A DNA stretch of 14,689 bases from an uncultured Desulfovibrio sp. (GTDB taxonomy: Bacteria; Desulfobacterota; Desulfovibrionia; Desulfovibrionales; Desulfovibrionaceae): the NCBI GenBank assembly GCA_900541395.1, contig UQJT01000051.1, positions 1-14,689 on the forward strand, in the 5' to 3' direction. Under the pieces are notes generated by a model. The model did not search any database, was not told the origin of the DNA, and worked only from the letters and a program-made list of their open reading frames with translations. This document shows positions 1 through 7,528 of the stretch, one piece after another. Position 1 is the stretch's first letter; each line of letters starts with the position of its first letter. The position numbers and the translations under genes are program-made.

Positions 1-2
1 GT

Positions 3-197
3 TCATCGGCGGTCTCCTTCGTCGGCGTCGGTCGGTCGATCCAGGCGCGTCCGACCTTCGAGAATGGTATCCAGGACCACACGATGGATGGCCGGGAACA
101 CTTCGCCGAAGTTGCTCGGCGACAGGCGCTGCGTTTCGATGAATTTGACCGCGATTTCCTTGCTCACCTGGAGGGCTTCTTTGTCGATTCTGTCCAT
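3..197 (-). CDS. Small conserved-looking protein of unknown function (64 aa)
   Basis: The reading frame runs from an ATG at 197 to a TGA at 3-5. A GGAG Shine-Dalgarno lies 6-7 nt before the ATG, which is why I choose this start and not the in-frame ATGs further upstream; those would put a terminator hairpin inside the coding region. The protein begins MDRIDKEALQVSKEI and continues with an amphipathic helical segment (AVKFIETQRLSPSNFGEVF, then a second helix ending HRVVLDTIL). The tail is short, charged and probably disordered (about residues 53-64). There is no signal peptide, membrane segment or cysteine. The helical pattern with 'KFIE..RLSP.NF.E.FP' looks like short soluble proteins common in Desulfovibrio, but I cannot name a function. 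It lies downstream of a minus-strand terminator, so it is probably transcribed separately from mrcA. Confidence 0.6.
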   Translation of the reverse strand: MDRIDKEALQVSKEIAVKFIETQRLSPSNFGEVFPAIHRVVLDTILEGRTRLDRPTDADEGDRR

Positions 198-231
198 AGG
201 GATCTCCGGGCGGCCGGAGGCCGCCTGTAAA

Positions 232-287
232 CAAAAACCCGCCGGGGGGAATGGCCCCGGCCACGACGGCAGGGAACCGGGCGGGTT
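232..287 (-). terminator. Intrinsic terminator, minus strand
   Basis: The arms AACCCGCC (236-243) and GGCGGGTT (280-287) are perfectly complementary, with a GC-rich, further foldable loop between them. Read on the minus strand, the 3' arm runs into TTTTTGT, a good U-tract. On the plus strand the hairpin is followed by AAAAGG, so termination is expected only for minus-strand transcripts. It probably ends read-through from the gatB-mrcA operon past the repeats, and it sits about 35 bp upstream of the start of the small gene at 197. An attenuator in that gene's leader is the alternative. Confidence 0.65.
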
Positions 288-336
288 AAAAGGAAAGGAG
301 TAAAGCCCCTCCCCCTTTGTTTTCGTACTGTTCCGC

Positions 337-519
337 CGGAGCGTTTTCATTTTGAAAATGCTCCCGAAGCCGAGCGGAACGAGACTTATCCATGCTCTCT
401 CCATCCGTAAGGCGTTTCACGCCACCGGCGGAAGGCGCCACGGCGGCTTCCGCCGTGAAAACTGCGGGTCGGAACACAGTGTCCCGGCCCTCAGATATTT
501 TCAATCACAAAATGCGCCA
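337..519. repeat. MITE-like inverted-repeat element, copy 1 (183 bp, variant)
   Basis: The left end at 337-363 is itself a 12-3-12 palindrome: GGAGCGTTTTCA, TTT, TGAAAATGCTCC, with a single G-T pair. The right end at 497-519 (ATTTTCAATCACAAAATGC, then GCCA) is an imperfect reverse complement of the left end, with about 16 of 22 positions matching. Inside are a perfect 8-bp hairpin with a 3-nt loop (439-457, CACGGCGG/CCGCCGTG) and an 11-bp imperfect hairpin (about 466-490). A segment GAACGAG...CCATGCT at 377-396 also occurs in the copy at 12412. The copy is longer than the other two, so it is probably rearranged or composite. No transposase is encoded. Confidence 0.55.
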
Positions 520-534
520 AGTCGCTTTGCGGCT

Positions 535-683
535 TAGAGCATTTTCGGCTTGAACGTGCTCTTCCGCCTGCGGAGCAGGCGGTCGCCGCGAAGACATAAA
601 CGCCATTCATTGACGCTGCCGAGTGCCGAAGCGGGCGTGTCTTAAGCTTTAACATTGTACAACGTTAAAGTTAATCTGCTCTA
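535..683. repeat. MITE-like inverted-repeat element, copy 2 (149 bp)
   Basis: The ends are TAGAGCA (535-541) and TGCTCTA (677-683), exact reverse complements. The similarity extends inward imperfectly: TAGAGCATTTTCGGCTTGAA on the left, and CGTTAAAGTTAATC before the right terminus. Internal structure includes a perfect 8-bp GC hairpin (564-582, CCGCCTGC/GCAGGCGG) and a 24-bp near-perfect palindrome (647-670) close to the right end. Both termini carry TA, as expected if TA is the target-site duplication of a Tc1/mariner-IS630 type transposase. The 149-bp length equals that of the copy at 12412-12560, and several blocks align. It lies 67 bp downstream of the mrcA stop. Confidence 0.65.
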
Positions 684-750
684 GACGGCGCAAACACCGC
701 GAAGCGCGGGGGCGGCATCATTCCGGTCCCGGCGAGCCGGGATCGCCGTA

Positions 751-3318
751 TTAAAAGAGCTGTTTCAGCAAATCCTCGCCGTATTCGGCTTCGGGAGCGC
801 CTCCCAGGGCGTCCATGCCGTACCCCGTGCCGGGTTGCGTGCCCGGTATGAAGGGCAGGGACATGCCGTCCACAGTGGCGAACACGATACCTTCCGGAAC
901 CGGGAAATCGTCGGGCGGATAAGCTTCCAGCGCGGTTTTGGCGTAATCCACATAAACGGGCAGGGCCGCGCCCGAACCTGTTTCGCCCCGGCCCATGGGC
1001 TCCACCTGGTCGTAGCCTATATAGGTGCCGGTGACCAGGTAGGGGGTGACGCCCAGGAACCATGCGTCGTTTTCGTCATTGGTGGACCCCGTTTTGCCGC
1101 CCACGGGCCGTCCCAGAACCTTGGCTTTGCCGCCGGTGCCGATGTTGACGACGGCTTTAAGCATGGAGGCCATGACGTAGGCGTTTTCCGGCGAAATGGC
1201 CTGGGTCAGTTCGGGCTGTTTTTCGTAAATGGTATTGCCCCAGGGGCCTTGGATACTCTGGATGAAGCGGGGAGTGCTGACCTTGCCGCCATTGGCGAAG
1301 GCGGTGTAGGCCTGCGTCATGTTCAGCGGCGAAACGGCCACCGCGCCCAGACTGATGGCCAGCTCGGGCGGGAAGTCGGGGGTCAGGCCCAGAGCCTTGG
1401 CTCGGTCGATGACGGCCTGGACGCCCATTTGCTGCACCACTCGCACCGTACACAGGTTGCGCGACCGGGCCAAAGCCCGAATAAGGCGCATGGGGCCCTC
1501 GAAATTGCCTTCGAAGTTGCGCGGCCGCCATGCCTCCTTGGTCCATTCGTTGACGATGAGGATGGGCGCGTCGAGCACCATGGACGCGGCTGTGAAGCCG
1601 TTGTCCAACGCGGCGGAATACACGATGGGCTTGAAGGACGAACCCGGCTGGCGCTGGGCCTGGGTGGCCCGGTTGAACTGGCTGCCCGTGGCGCCGAAGG
1701 CATAGCCGCCCACCATGGCTACCACGTCGCCCGTCTGCGGTTCGATGGATACCATCGCGCCCTGCACATCGGGATACTCCTGCAGGCGCAGAGGCAGGAC
1801 GATGTCCGGCGCGGCATCGGCCAGGTTGAAGGCCGGTTGCCCCTTGGCGGGCGGTTGAGTATTCAGAGATACCCAGATGACGTCGCCGGGCTTGAGCACT
1901 TTGGTCGCGTCGCCGACGGCCGTGGATGTCACGCTGCCCGCCACGCGTTTGTTGGGCGTGCGGGCCCATCCCATGGTTTTGACCGATACGTGGCCTTTAT
2001 AGTCCCGGCCCAGGCGCACATCCGCGCCCTGCTTGTCCACGGCGGCGACCAGTGCCAGAACCCAGCCGTCTTTTTCCAGATCGGCGGGGGTGAAGGGGTG
2101 CTTATCAAGGAAGGCGTCGTACTGCGAGGGCTCCAGTTCCTGAACCGGGCCCAGCCATCCGTGGCGCTTGGCAGCGTCTTCCAGACCTTTGCGCAGAGCG
2201 GCGTCCGCCGTTTTTTGCTGGAAGGGGTCCATGCTGGTGCGCACGGTCAATCCCGCCTCGTACACCACGTCCTCGCCGTACAGGCCCGCGTCGAAGCCGT
2301 AGAGCGGGGCGTTCTGCTCATTGAACAGTTCGATGAGCTGGCGACGGACCTCCTCCAGATACCAACCGGCCTCGCGTCCCATGCCGGTGGGCATACTCCT
2401 GTATTCCAGAGGCTGGTAATAGGCCTCGTCGTATTCAGCGTCGCTGATCCACCCCAGGTCGCGCATGCGCCGCAGTACCAGCCGTTGCCTGGCCTGTGCC
2501 GCTTCGGGATGACGGAAGGGATTAAAGTCGGAGGGGCGGTTGGGCAAACCGGCCAACAGGGCCGCCTCGGCAAGGGTAAGGTCGGCGGCGTTCTTGGCAA
2601 AGTAGGTGCGGGCCGCCGCTTCCACGCCATAGGCGTTGTTGCCGAAGAAAATTTGGTTCAAATATAGGTTGAGTATTTCATCCTTGCTGAACTGCTGTTC
2701 CAGGCGGTAGGCCAGGATCATTTCCTTGAGTTTGCGTTCGTAACTTTTTTCCGGAGTGAGCATCAGGCGCTTGATCACCTGCTGGGTGATCGTGCTGCCG
2801 CCGCTGCTTTTTTCGCCGGTCTGGAAGTTGGTCAGCGCCGCCCGGACAATGGCTTTGAAGTCGACGCCGGGGTGCGAATAGAACTCGTCGTCCTCAATGG
2901 CCAGAAACGCCTTGGGCACAAAGGCGGGCATCTGATCCAGGGTAATCAGGTAACGCCGTTCGCGGTACAGTTCCCCGATCAGACTGCCGTCGCGGGCCAG
3001 GACCGTGGTCACCAGAGGGGGGCGATAGTCCGCGATTTTGCTGAAGCTCGGCAGGTCGTTGCTGGCCCAGAAATACAGGGCTACGCCTGCGGCCGTCCCC
3101 GCCACGCCTCCGGCCAGGCCGAGGATGACCACGGTTTTGACCAGCGTACGGAAAAGGTTTCGTTTTTTGCGTGGATTGCGCGAGCCCGGGCCCTGTTCGG
3201 GCGGGGTATCCTCTTCCTGTGGGGTCGGTTCGGGCGCTCCCCCCAGGGAAAGGCGGGTGAGAGGCTCGTCGGCGGGCGTCGAAACGGCGCGGCCGGTCTG
3301 TTGATCAGTATCGTGCAT
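751..3318 (-). CDS. mrcA: Penicillin-binding protein 1A, bifunctional transglycosylase/transpeptidase
   Basis: An 855-aa class A PBP that polymerises lipid II into glycan strands and cross-links their peptides on the periplasmic face of the inner membrane. A proline- and charge-rich cytoplasmic tail (1-58) precedes one transmembrane anchor (about 60-84). The GT51 transglycosylase domain follows, with catalytic Glu142 in EDDEFYSHPG, GGSTITQQ at 173-180, RKLKE at 195-199 and LEQQFSKDEILNLYLN at 206-221. A PBP1A-type insertion or OB-like region (about 385-515) leads to the transpeptidase domain: SSFK with nucleophile Ser560, SRN at 619-621, KTGS at 742-745. All catalytic motifs are intact and the length is normal for the family. 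The ATG at 3318 lies 14 nt inside the end of the upstream glycosyltransferase gene and has no good Shine-Dalgarno, which suggests translational coupling. Confidence 0.96.
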   Translation of the reverse strand: MHDTDQQTGRAVSTPADEPLTRLSLGGAPEPTPQEEDTPPEQGPGSRNPRKKRNLFRTLVKTVVILGLAGGVAGTAAGVALYFWASNDLPSFSKIADYRPPLVTTVLARDGSLIGELYRERRYLITLDQMPAFVPKAFLAIEDDEFYSHPGVDFKAIVRAALTNFQTGEKSSGGSTITQQVIKRLMLTPEKSYERKLKEMILAYRLEQQFSKDEILNLYLNQIFFGNNAYGVEAAARTYFAKNAADLTLAEAALLAGLPNRPSDFNPFRHPEAAQARQRLVLRRMRDLGWISDAEYDEAYYQPLEYRSMPTGMGREAGWYLEEVRRQLIELFNEQNAPLYGFDAGLYGEDVVYEAGLTVRTSMDPFQQKTADAALRKGLEDAAKRHGWLGPVQELEPSQYDAFLDKHPFTPADLEKDGWVLALVAAVDKQGADVRLGRDYKGHVSVKTMGWARTPNKRVAGSVTSTAVGDATKVLKPGDVIWVSLNTQPPAKGQPAFNLADAAPDIVLPLRLQEYPDVQGAMVSIEPQTGDVVAMVGGYAFGATGSQFNRATQAQRQPGSSFKPIVYSAALDNGFTAASMVLDAPILIVNEWTKEAWRPRNFEGNFEGPMRLIRALARSRNLCTVRVVQQMGVQAVIDRAKALGLTPDFPPELAISLGAVAVSPLNMTQAYTAFANGGKVSTPRFIQSIQGPWGNTIYEKQPELTQAISPENAYVMASMLKAVVNIGTGGKAKVLGRPVGGKTGSTNDENDAWFLGVTPYLVTGTYIGYDQVEPMGRGETGSGAALPVYVDYAKTALEAYPPDDFPVPEGIVFATVDGMSLPFIPGTQPGTGYGMDALGGAPEAEYGEDLLKQLF

Positions 3319-4927
3319 GGGCGGAGTGAGGCCAGTAGCCGTTGAAGTTGCGGAGCAGCGCGATGGTGAACTTGCGTCCCGGCTTGCCCCGGTGGGTGGA
3401 TTGATAGGGAAAAACCGTCACCGAATCGAACATGGCATACAGTTGGCGGGGGGTGTGGTCCTTGGTGTTGACATATATGGCGTCCCAGCCGATACGGTTG
3501 TCGCCCTGTTCGTCGGGGCCGGGCCACAAATCATATTGGGAACGCCGCCGTCCGAAATCCGCGCTGTAGGCTATGGGTTGCCCCGGCGCGTAAAACGCCA
3601 GTTCGGCGGTGACGTCGTATCCTTCGCCAAAATAAAACACCTTGTCGGGGTTGGAAAGATCCCGGCTCAGCGTTTCCAACTTGTTCCCGAGATCGGCCCA
3701 GCCCTTGAGGCGTGCGGCCGGGTTGAATTCCGGCGGCAAAGGCAGAGCATTTTGGCCGAAGACGGCGAAAAAAAGAATAAGCCCCAGCGCGGGCCACAGC
3801 AGGGCCAGTCGGCGGGCCCGGTATGAGCCGAAGCCCGCCAGCAGCCGTTCCAGGCCCGCGGCGGCCAGGATAATGCCGCCCACGTAGCTCATGCCCGGCC
3901 AGTTGGCATAAATGCGGGTGTGGAAGCTCCATAGAAACATGGCCAGCCACAAGGGCCAGAATGCGCAGGCCAAAAGCGCCGCCTGCCTGACGCGGGCGGC
4001 AGGGGCCGCGTCTTCGGCGTTCGTCGCGCCCAAGCCGCGCCAGGCCAGCCTGGCGGCTCGCCAGCCCGCGAACAGCATGAGCAGCATCCACCAGGGGGTG
4101 GCCACTCCGAACTGGGCGCCGAGAAATTCGGGCACGGTGTCCAGGCGAATGAGGCTTTTGCCCGCCGTACCGGTCACTCCCGCCAGGGTAGTGACGTGCA
4201 GAACGCCCACCCAGTCGTTTTGCATATTCCAGATCAGAATGGGCAGGTAGCCGATGACGGCGCCCGCGGACATGGCCGCCAGAGCCCGGACGGCCACGCG
4301 CGGCGGCAACAGGCGCTGCCGGTGCAGCAGCCAGAAATACGGAACCGCCACGGCAAACTGGGCCAGCATCATGTACTTGGCCAGGTTGCCCGCCGCCATA
4401 CATGCCCCCAAAAGAAACAGGGGCAAAGCGCGGGAAGCGCCCGGGGCGGACGCGGGCCGGGTGAGGGCGTACAGACAGAGCAGGCCGCCCAACCAGCACA
4501 CCAGCAGTATATTGTCCGTGGTCATCAGGACGCCCGCGGCCAGGAACAGGGGCATGGTGTTGGCCACCGCCAGGCTGAGGACGGCCAGCCGCGGCCTCCC
4601 CATGAGGCGACTCACGCCATACCACAGCATAATCTGAGCCACAGTGGCGTTGACCACGGCGCCCATGCGCACGCCCAGTTCGGTGGAACCGAACAGATGG
4701 GTCCAGAAGCCGATAACCCAGGCGATGAGCGGTCCCTTGGAATAATAGGACCATTGGAGACGGCGCGACCAGTCCCAGTACTGAGCTTCGTCCTGAACCA
4801 GATCGAGCTGGCCCGAGGCCACAAACCAAAGACGCACCGCCAGGCTGACGGTAATGATGGTCCAGGCCCACAGGCCGGGCCGTCGCGCCAGTTCGTCGAA
4901 CCACCGTTCTCGCAGAGGAGGCGTCAC
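3305..4927 (-). CDS. Glycosyltransferase family 39 / ArnT-like integral membrane protein
   Basis: About 540 aa from a GTG at 4927. I choose this start because it falls just after the gatB stop (4932-4934) and has a GGAG about 10 nt upstream inside gatB; a longer frame would overlap gatB heavily with low-complexity, non-family sequence. The N-terminal helix (about 20-37) is followed by a first periplasmic loop with the acidic pair Asp46-Glu47 in LVQDEAQYWDWS and then YYSKGPLIAW, the hallmark of PMT_2/GT39 enzymes that use polyprenyl-phosphate sugar donors. Roughly ten further hydrophobic helices follow, then a soluble C-terminal domain (FYFGEGYDVTAELAFY, DAIYVNTKDH). The family transfers sugars to lipid A, other envelope glycans or proteins; the acceptor cannot be read here. 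The position between gatB and mrcA, with a 14-nt overlap of mrcA, fits an envelope role. Confidence 0.85.
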   Translation of the reverse strand: MTPPLRERWFDELARRPGLWAWTIITVSLAVRLWFVASGQLDLVQDEAQYWDWSRRLQWSYYSKGPLIAWVIGFWTHLFGSTELGVRMGAVVNATVAQIMLWYGVSRLMGRPRLAVLSLAVANTMPLFLAAGVLMTTDNILLVCWLGGLLCLYALTRPASAPGASRALPLFLLGACMAAGNLAKYMMLAQFAVAVPYFWLLHRQRLLPPRVAVRALAAMSAGAVIGYLPILIWNMQNDWVGVLHVTTLAGVTGTAGKSLIRLDTVPEFLGAQFGVATPWWMLLMLFAGWRAARLAWRGLGATNAEDAAPAARVRQAALLACAFWPLWLAMFLWSFHTRIYANWPGMSYVGGIILAAAGLERLLAGFGSYRARRLALLWPALGLILFFAVFGQNALPLPPEFNPAARLKGWADLGNKLETLSRDLSNPDKVFYFGEGYDVTAELAFYAPGQPIAYSADFGRRRSQYDLWPGPDEQGDNRIGWDAIYVNTKDHTPRQLYAMFDSVTVFPYQSTHRGKPGRKFTIALLRNFNGYWPHSAHARY

Positions 4928-4931
4928 GCTG

Positions 4932-6365
4932 CTATCGCTCCAGATGGCGGGCCAAGGTTTCGTTGACCACGGCCGGGTTGGCCTTGCCGCGCATTTCGCG
5001 CATGACCTGCCCCACAAAGAAGCTGATCAGTTTGGTTTTACCGCCCCGGTAAGCCTCGACTTCGGACGGATTGGCGGCCAGCACCTTGGTCACGGCCGCC
5101 TCGATGGCATCGCCGTCCGAAACCTGTACCAGGCCGCGCTCACGCACCAGGGCTTCGGGCATGGTTTCGCCGTCCATAAGCTCGGGGAAAATGTCGGCCG
5201 CTATTTTTGCGCTGATCAGGCCCTGGTCCACGATGCGGGCCAGTTCGGCCAGGGCTTCGGGCCGCAAGAGCAGATTCGCCGGGGCCAGACCGCGCTGGTT
5301 GAGTTCGCGCAGCAGCGGGCCCTGCATGAGGTTGGCGATTTTGCGCGCTTCGGGGTACAGCCGGGCCGCGCCCTCGAACAGCCGGGCCAGATGGGGATCG
5401 GCGGCCAGCAACTCGGCATCCGGAACGGGCAACTTCCATTCCTCGAGAAAGCGGGTCAGACGGGCGTCGGGCAGTTCCGGCTGGGTGGCTTTCCAGGTCG
5501 CGAGGTCCTCGTCCGCAATCACCACAGGCGGCAGATCCGGATCGGGGAAGTAGCGGTAGTCCTGAGCGTCCTCTTTGCCGCGCATGGCTTGCGTGATGTT
5601 GCGCGCGCTGTCGTACAGCCGCGTTTCCTGCACCACCTGTTCGCCGTCGTCCAGGACGTCGCACTGGCGGGCGATTTCGTATTCGATGGCCTTCTGAACG
5701 TGGCGGAACGAGTTGAGATTTTTAAGTTCGGTGCGCGTGCCCAGGGTGTCGCTGCCCCGGGGCCGCACGGACACGTTGGCGTCGCAGCGGAAGCTGCCTT
5801 CCTCCATGTTGCCGTTGCTGATCCCCAGACTGACCACCATGCCGTGCAGGGTCTTCAGGTAGGCCACGGCCTCCTCGGCGCTGCGCAGATCGGGGTCGCT
5901 GACGATTTCGATCAGCGGAGTGCCCGCCCGGTTGAGGTCCACGTAGCTTGTATTTTCGCCTTGAGGATGGATGTTTTTGCCCGCGTCGTCCTCCAGATGG
6001 ATGCGCGTGACGCCGATACGCCGTGTTTTTCCGTTCACCGTGATATCTACGTGGCCGCGCTCGCACAGGGGACGGTCATACTGGGATATCTGATAGCCCT
6101 TGGGCATATCGGGATAAAAATAGTTTTTGCGGGCGAACTGCGAACGTCGGTTGATTTCGGCATGCACGGCCAAAGCCATGCGGCACGCGTATTCCACAGC
6201 CTTGGCGTTGAGCACGGGCAGCACGCCGGGCATGCCCGCGCACACTTCGCATACGTTGGTATTGGGTTCGTCGCCGAAGGAGTTGGGACAGGAGCAGAAC
6301 AGTTTGCTGGCCGTGGCCAGGTGCACATGGACTTCCAGCCCGATAACGGCTTCGTATTCCGGCAT
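4932..6365 (-). CDS. gatB: Aspartyl/glutamyl-tRNA amidotransferase subunit B
   Basis: A 477-aa protein, the normal GatB length. In the GatCAB complex this subunit binds misacylated Glu-tRNA(Gln) or Asp-tRNA(Asn) and activates the carboxylate with ATP; GatA supplies ammonia. It starts [16 protein letters not shown] and carries a likely Zn-binding set, Cys24, Cys26, Cys39 and Cys42 (FCSCPNSF, then [15 protein letters not shown]). The family signature [18 protein letters not shown] lies at about residue 142. The C-terminus ([19 protein letters not shown]) is the YqeY-like tRNA-binding tail. The ATG at 6365 has TGGAG 7 nt upstream; an in-frame extension to 6596 is rejected because it lacks family similarity. 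gatA and gatC are not in the window. It is the first gene of the gatB-glycosyltransferase-mrcA run. Confidence 0.96.
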   Translation of the reverse strand: MPEYEAVIGLEVHVHLATASKLFCSCPNSFGDEPNTNVCEVCAGMPGVLPVLNAKAVEYACRMALAVHAEINRRSQFARKNYFYPDMPKGYQISQYDRPLCERGHVDITVNGKTRRIGVTRIHLEDDAGKNIHPQGENTSYVDLNRAGTPLIEIVSDPDLRSAEEAVAYLKTLHGMVVSLGISNGNMEEGSFRCDANVSVRPRGSDTLGTRTELKNLNSFRHVQKAIEYEIARQCDVLDDGEQVVQETRLYDSARNITQAMRGKEDAQDYRYFPDPDLPPVVIADEDLATWKATQPELPDARLTRFLEEWKLPVPDAELLAADPHLARLFEGAARLYPEARKIANLMQGPLLRELNQRGLAPANLLLRPEALAELARIVDQGLISAKIAADIFPELMDGETMPEALVRERGLVQVSDGDAIEAAVTKVLAANPSEVEAYRGGKTKLISFFVGQVMREMRGKANPAVVNETLARHLER

Positions 6366-6467
6366 GGGAACGCTCCAGAGAGGCGTAAAATTGCTCCGCG
6401 CGGGGATTTTGCGCGGGTATGGATTGCGGTGTCTACTGTCAGGCCACGCTGTCGACGTCGCAAAAAC

Positions 6468-6506
6468 TGTGAAAATCACACAGCAAAAAACGCGTTTTTT
6501 GTTGTG
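6468..6506. promoter_or_regulatory. Paired palindromes in the gatB upstream region
   Basis: Two adjacent dyads lie about 100-140 bp before the gatB start. The first is TGTGA-AAA-TCACA (6468-6480), a perfect 5+3+5 inverted repeat. The second is CAAAAAACGCGTTTTTTG (6484-6501), a perfect 18-bp palindrome that extends to 28 bp (6479-6506) with one mismatched pair. The A/T-flanked CGCG core followed by a T-run could be an operator or a structured leader; as a terminator the stem would be weak. The half-sites resemble those of CRP/FNR-family regulators, but the spacing (3) is wrong for the usual TGTGA-N6-TCACA. No regulator can be assigned. Confidence 0.4.
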
Positions 6507-6530
6507 CTTACGCCGCTTGCGACGGCACGT

Positions 6531-6544
6531 CCCCCTTTCGGGGG
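6531..6544. promoter_or_regulatory. Short GC hairpin upstream of gatB
   Basis: CCCCC-TTTC-GGGGG is a perfect 5-bp stem with a 4-nt loop, on the far side of the paired palindromes from gatB and about 100 bp past the nadK stop. On the minus strand it reads with a GAAA loop, a stable tetraloop in RNA. It could belong to the nadK 3' end, although there is no U-tract, or to the gatB leader. Confidence 0.3.
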
Positions 6545-6641
6545 TGTGACTGGTGTCGCTTGATACGACATTACCATGATTTGCGGGGAGGCTCAAGGCC
6601 GGGGCAAGCCTGGTTCGCGCCCGGACCGGGACCGCATCTCT

Positions 6642-7517
6642 TCAGCGGGGCGGCGCGTAATGGCCCGGCCCCGGCAGGATGAAGCCGCGTCGGCCCAGGC
6701 GGCGCAGGTACCAGCGCGGATCGCGCACCAGAAGCGGCACCACGCCGGGCACGCCCCGGACCTCGATAAGGTCGCCGGTCTTCAACGGCAGGCTTTCCTG
6801 ACCGTCCACGGTCAGGTGCACGTCGTCGTTGTCGCCCGAGGCGGTCAACGTCACGGGCGTGGCGGCGGGCAGCACCAGGGGCGGAAAAGCCCCGGCGAAG
6901 GGGCTGACGGCGGTCACGATGTGCGCGTCCAGGGTGGGGAAGGCCAGAGGGCCGCCCGAGGAGGCGGAGTACGCCGTGGCTCCCAGGGGGGTGGACACGA
7001 TAAGCCCGTCGCAGCGCAAGCGGCTGAGGAACACTCCGTCCACCGACAAGTCCAGAGAGACGGCGCGGGCCACCTGCCCACGGGCGACCACCACATCGTT
7101 GACGGCCCGGCCCGAAGCCGCGGTGTCCGCGCCCGGCCGCAATACCCGCCAGACCAGGGCGGTATGGCGTTCTTCGTGGAACTCCCCCGCGAACAGGGCT
7201 TCCAGCCAGGGTCGCCAGTCCTCGGCGGGCACTTCGGCCAAAAAGCCCACCTTTCCGAAATTGACGCCCAGCAGGGGAATGGACAGATCCGCCAGGGCGC
7301 GCGCCGCGCCCAGCATGGCCCCGTCGCCGCCGAGCACCAGGGCGGCGTCGGCGTGTCGGCCCGCTTCGGCCAGGGCGTCGCCGTCCCGGCGAGAGGATAC
7401 GCTGATCGTATCCACGCCGCGCGCCCGCAGCCACAGGCTCATGGCTTGGCCGGTCTCCCGGGCGGGGGCGTGGTGTTCCTTGATGATTAAAAGCAGGGAG
7501 GAAATGGGCTTGTGCAT
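6642..7517 (-). CDS. nadK: NAD kinase
   Basis: A 291-aa cytoplasmic enzyme that phosphorylates NAD to NADP with ATP or polyphosphate. Motifs in order: GGDG at 63-66 (Asp65 is the conserved catalytic/metal residue), VNFGKVGFLAE at 85-95, the NE-type motif as AVNDVVVARG (Asn140-Asp141), and the nucleotide-binding loop STPLGATAYSASSGGP at 175-190, where most relatives read TPTGSTAY. The C-terminal beta-rich domain is complete. I place the start at the ATG at 7517 (MHKPISSLLLIIKEH), because the alternative ATGs at 7565 and 7571 lie inside the 96-bp inverted-repeat element and add unrelated residues. Its Shine-Dalgarno is weak (GAAAG, close to the start). It is divergent from gmhA and likely monocistronic. 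Confidence 0.93.
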   Translation of the reverse strand: MHKPISSLLLIIKEHHAPARETGQAMSLWLRARGVDTISVSSRRDGDALAEAGRHADAALVLGGDGAMLGAARALADLSIPLLGVNFGKVGFLAEVPAEDWRPWLEALFAGEFHEERHTALVWRVLRPGADTAASGRAVNDVVVARGQVARAVSLDLSVDGVFLSRLRCDGLIVSTPLGATAYSASSGGPLAFPTLDAHIVTAVSPFAGAFPPLVLPAATPVTLTASGDNDDVHLTVDGQESLPLKTGDLIEVRGVPGVVPLLVRDPRWYLRRLGRRGFILPGPGHYAPPR

Positions 7518-7528
7518 GGGCTTTCGTG

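Larger units (their letters stand above)
198..750. other. Gene-free region between mrcA and the small protein gene
   Basis: About 550 bp with no credible gene. It holds, from right to left: two small GC hairpins just after the mrcA stop (727-742, and 697-709 with arms CCGCG/CGCGG), two MITE-like repeats (535-683 and 337-519), and a minus-strand intrinsic terminator (232-287). Short open frames here on both strands run through the repeats and share the peptide pattern 'FQ..NAP'. They share it because the underlying DNA is repeated, not because they are genes. Confidence 0.7.

Noticed and set aside
232..404. Leader peptide with attenuation before the small gene at 197
   Set aside because: No short frame with a ribosome-binding site and regulatory codon run precedes the hairpin; a plain terminator is simpler.
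286..537. Short frames sharing an 'FQ..NAP' peptide, also seen near 12563
   Set aside because: The shared peptide comes from the same repeated DNA on both strands. No start signals or codon structure support genes.
835..2667. 610-codon open frame on the plus strand, antisense to mrcA
   Set aside because: It mirrors a complete PBP1A gene with intact catalytic motifs, has His/Gly/Arg-rich low-quality protein sequence, and arises from high GC at third codon positions.
6468..6483. CRP/FNR or HcpR binding site
   Set aside because: The half-sites look right, but the spacer is 3 bp instead of the 6 bp these dimers need; kept only as an unassigned dyad.
4854..6563. 569-codon open frame on the plus strand, antisense to gatB
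   Set aside because: Same reason: gatB on the other strand is complete and highly conserved; the antisense product has no recognisable domain.
6366..6596. N-terminal extension of GatB
   Set aside because: The extra 77 residues have no family similarity and run through the palindromes; the ATG at 6365 has a proper Shine-Dalgarno.
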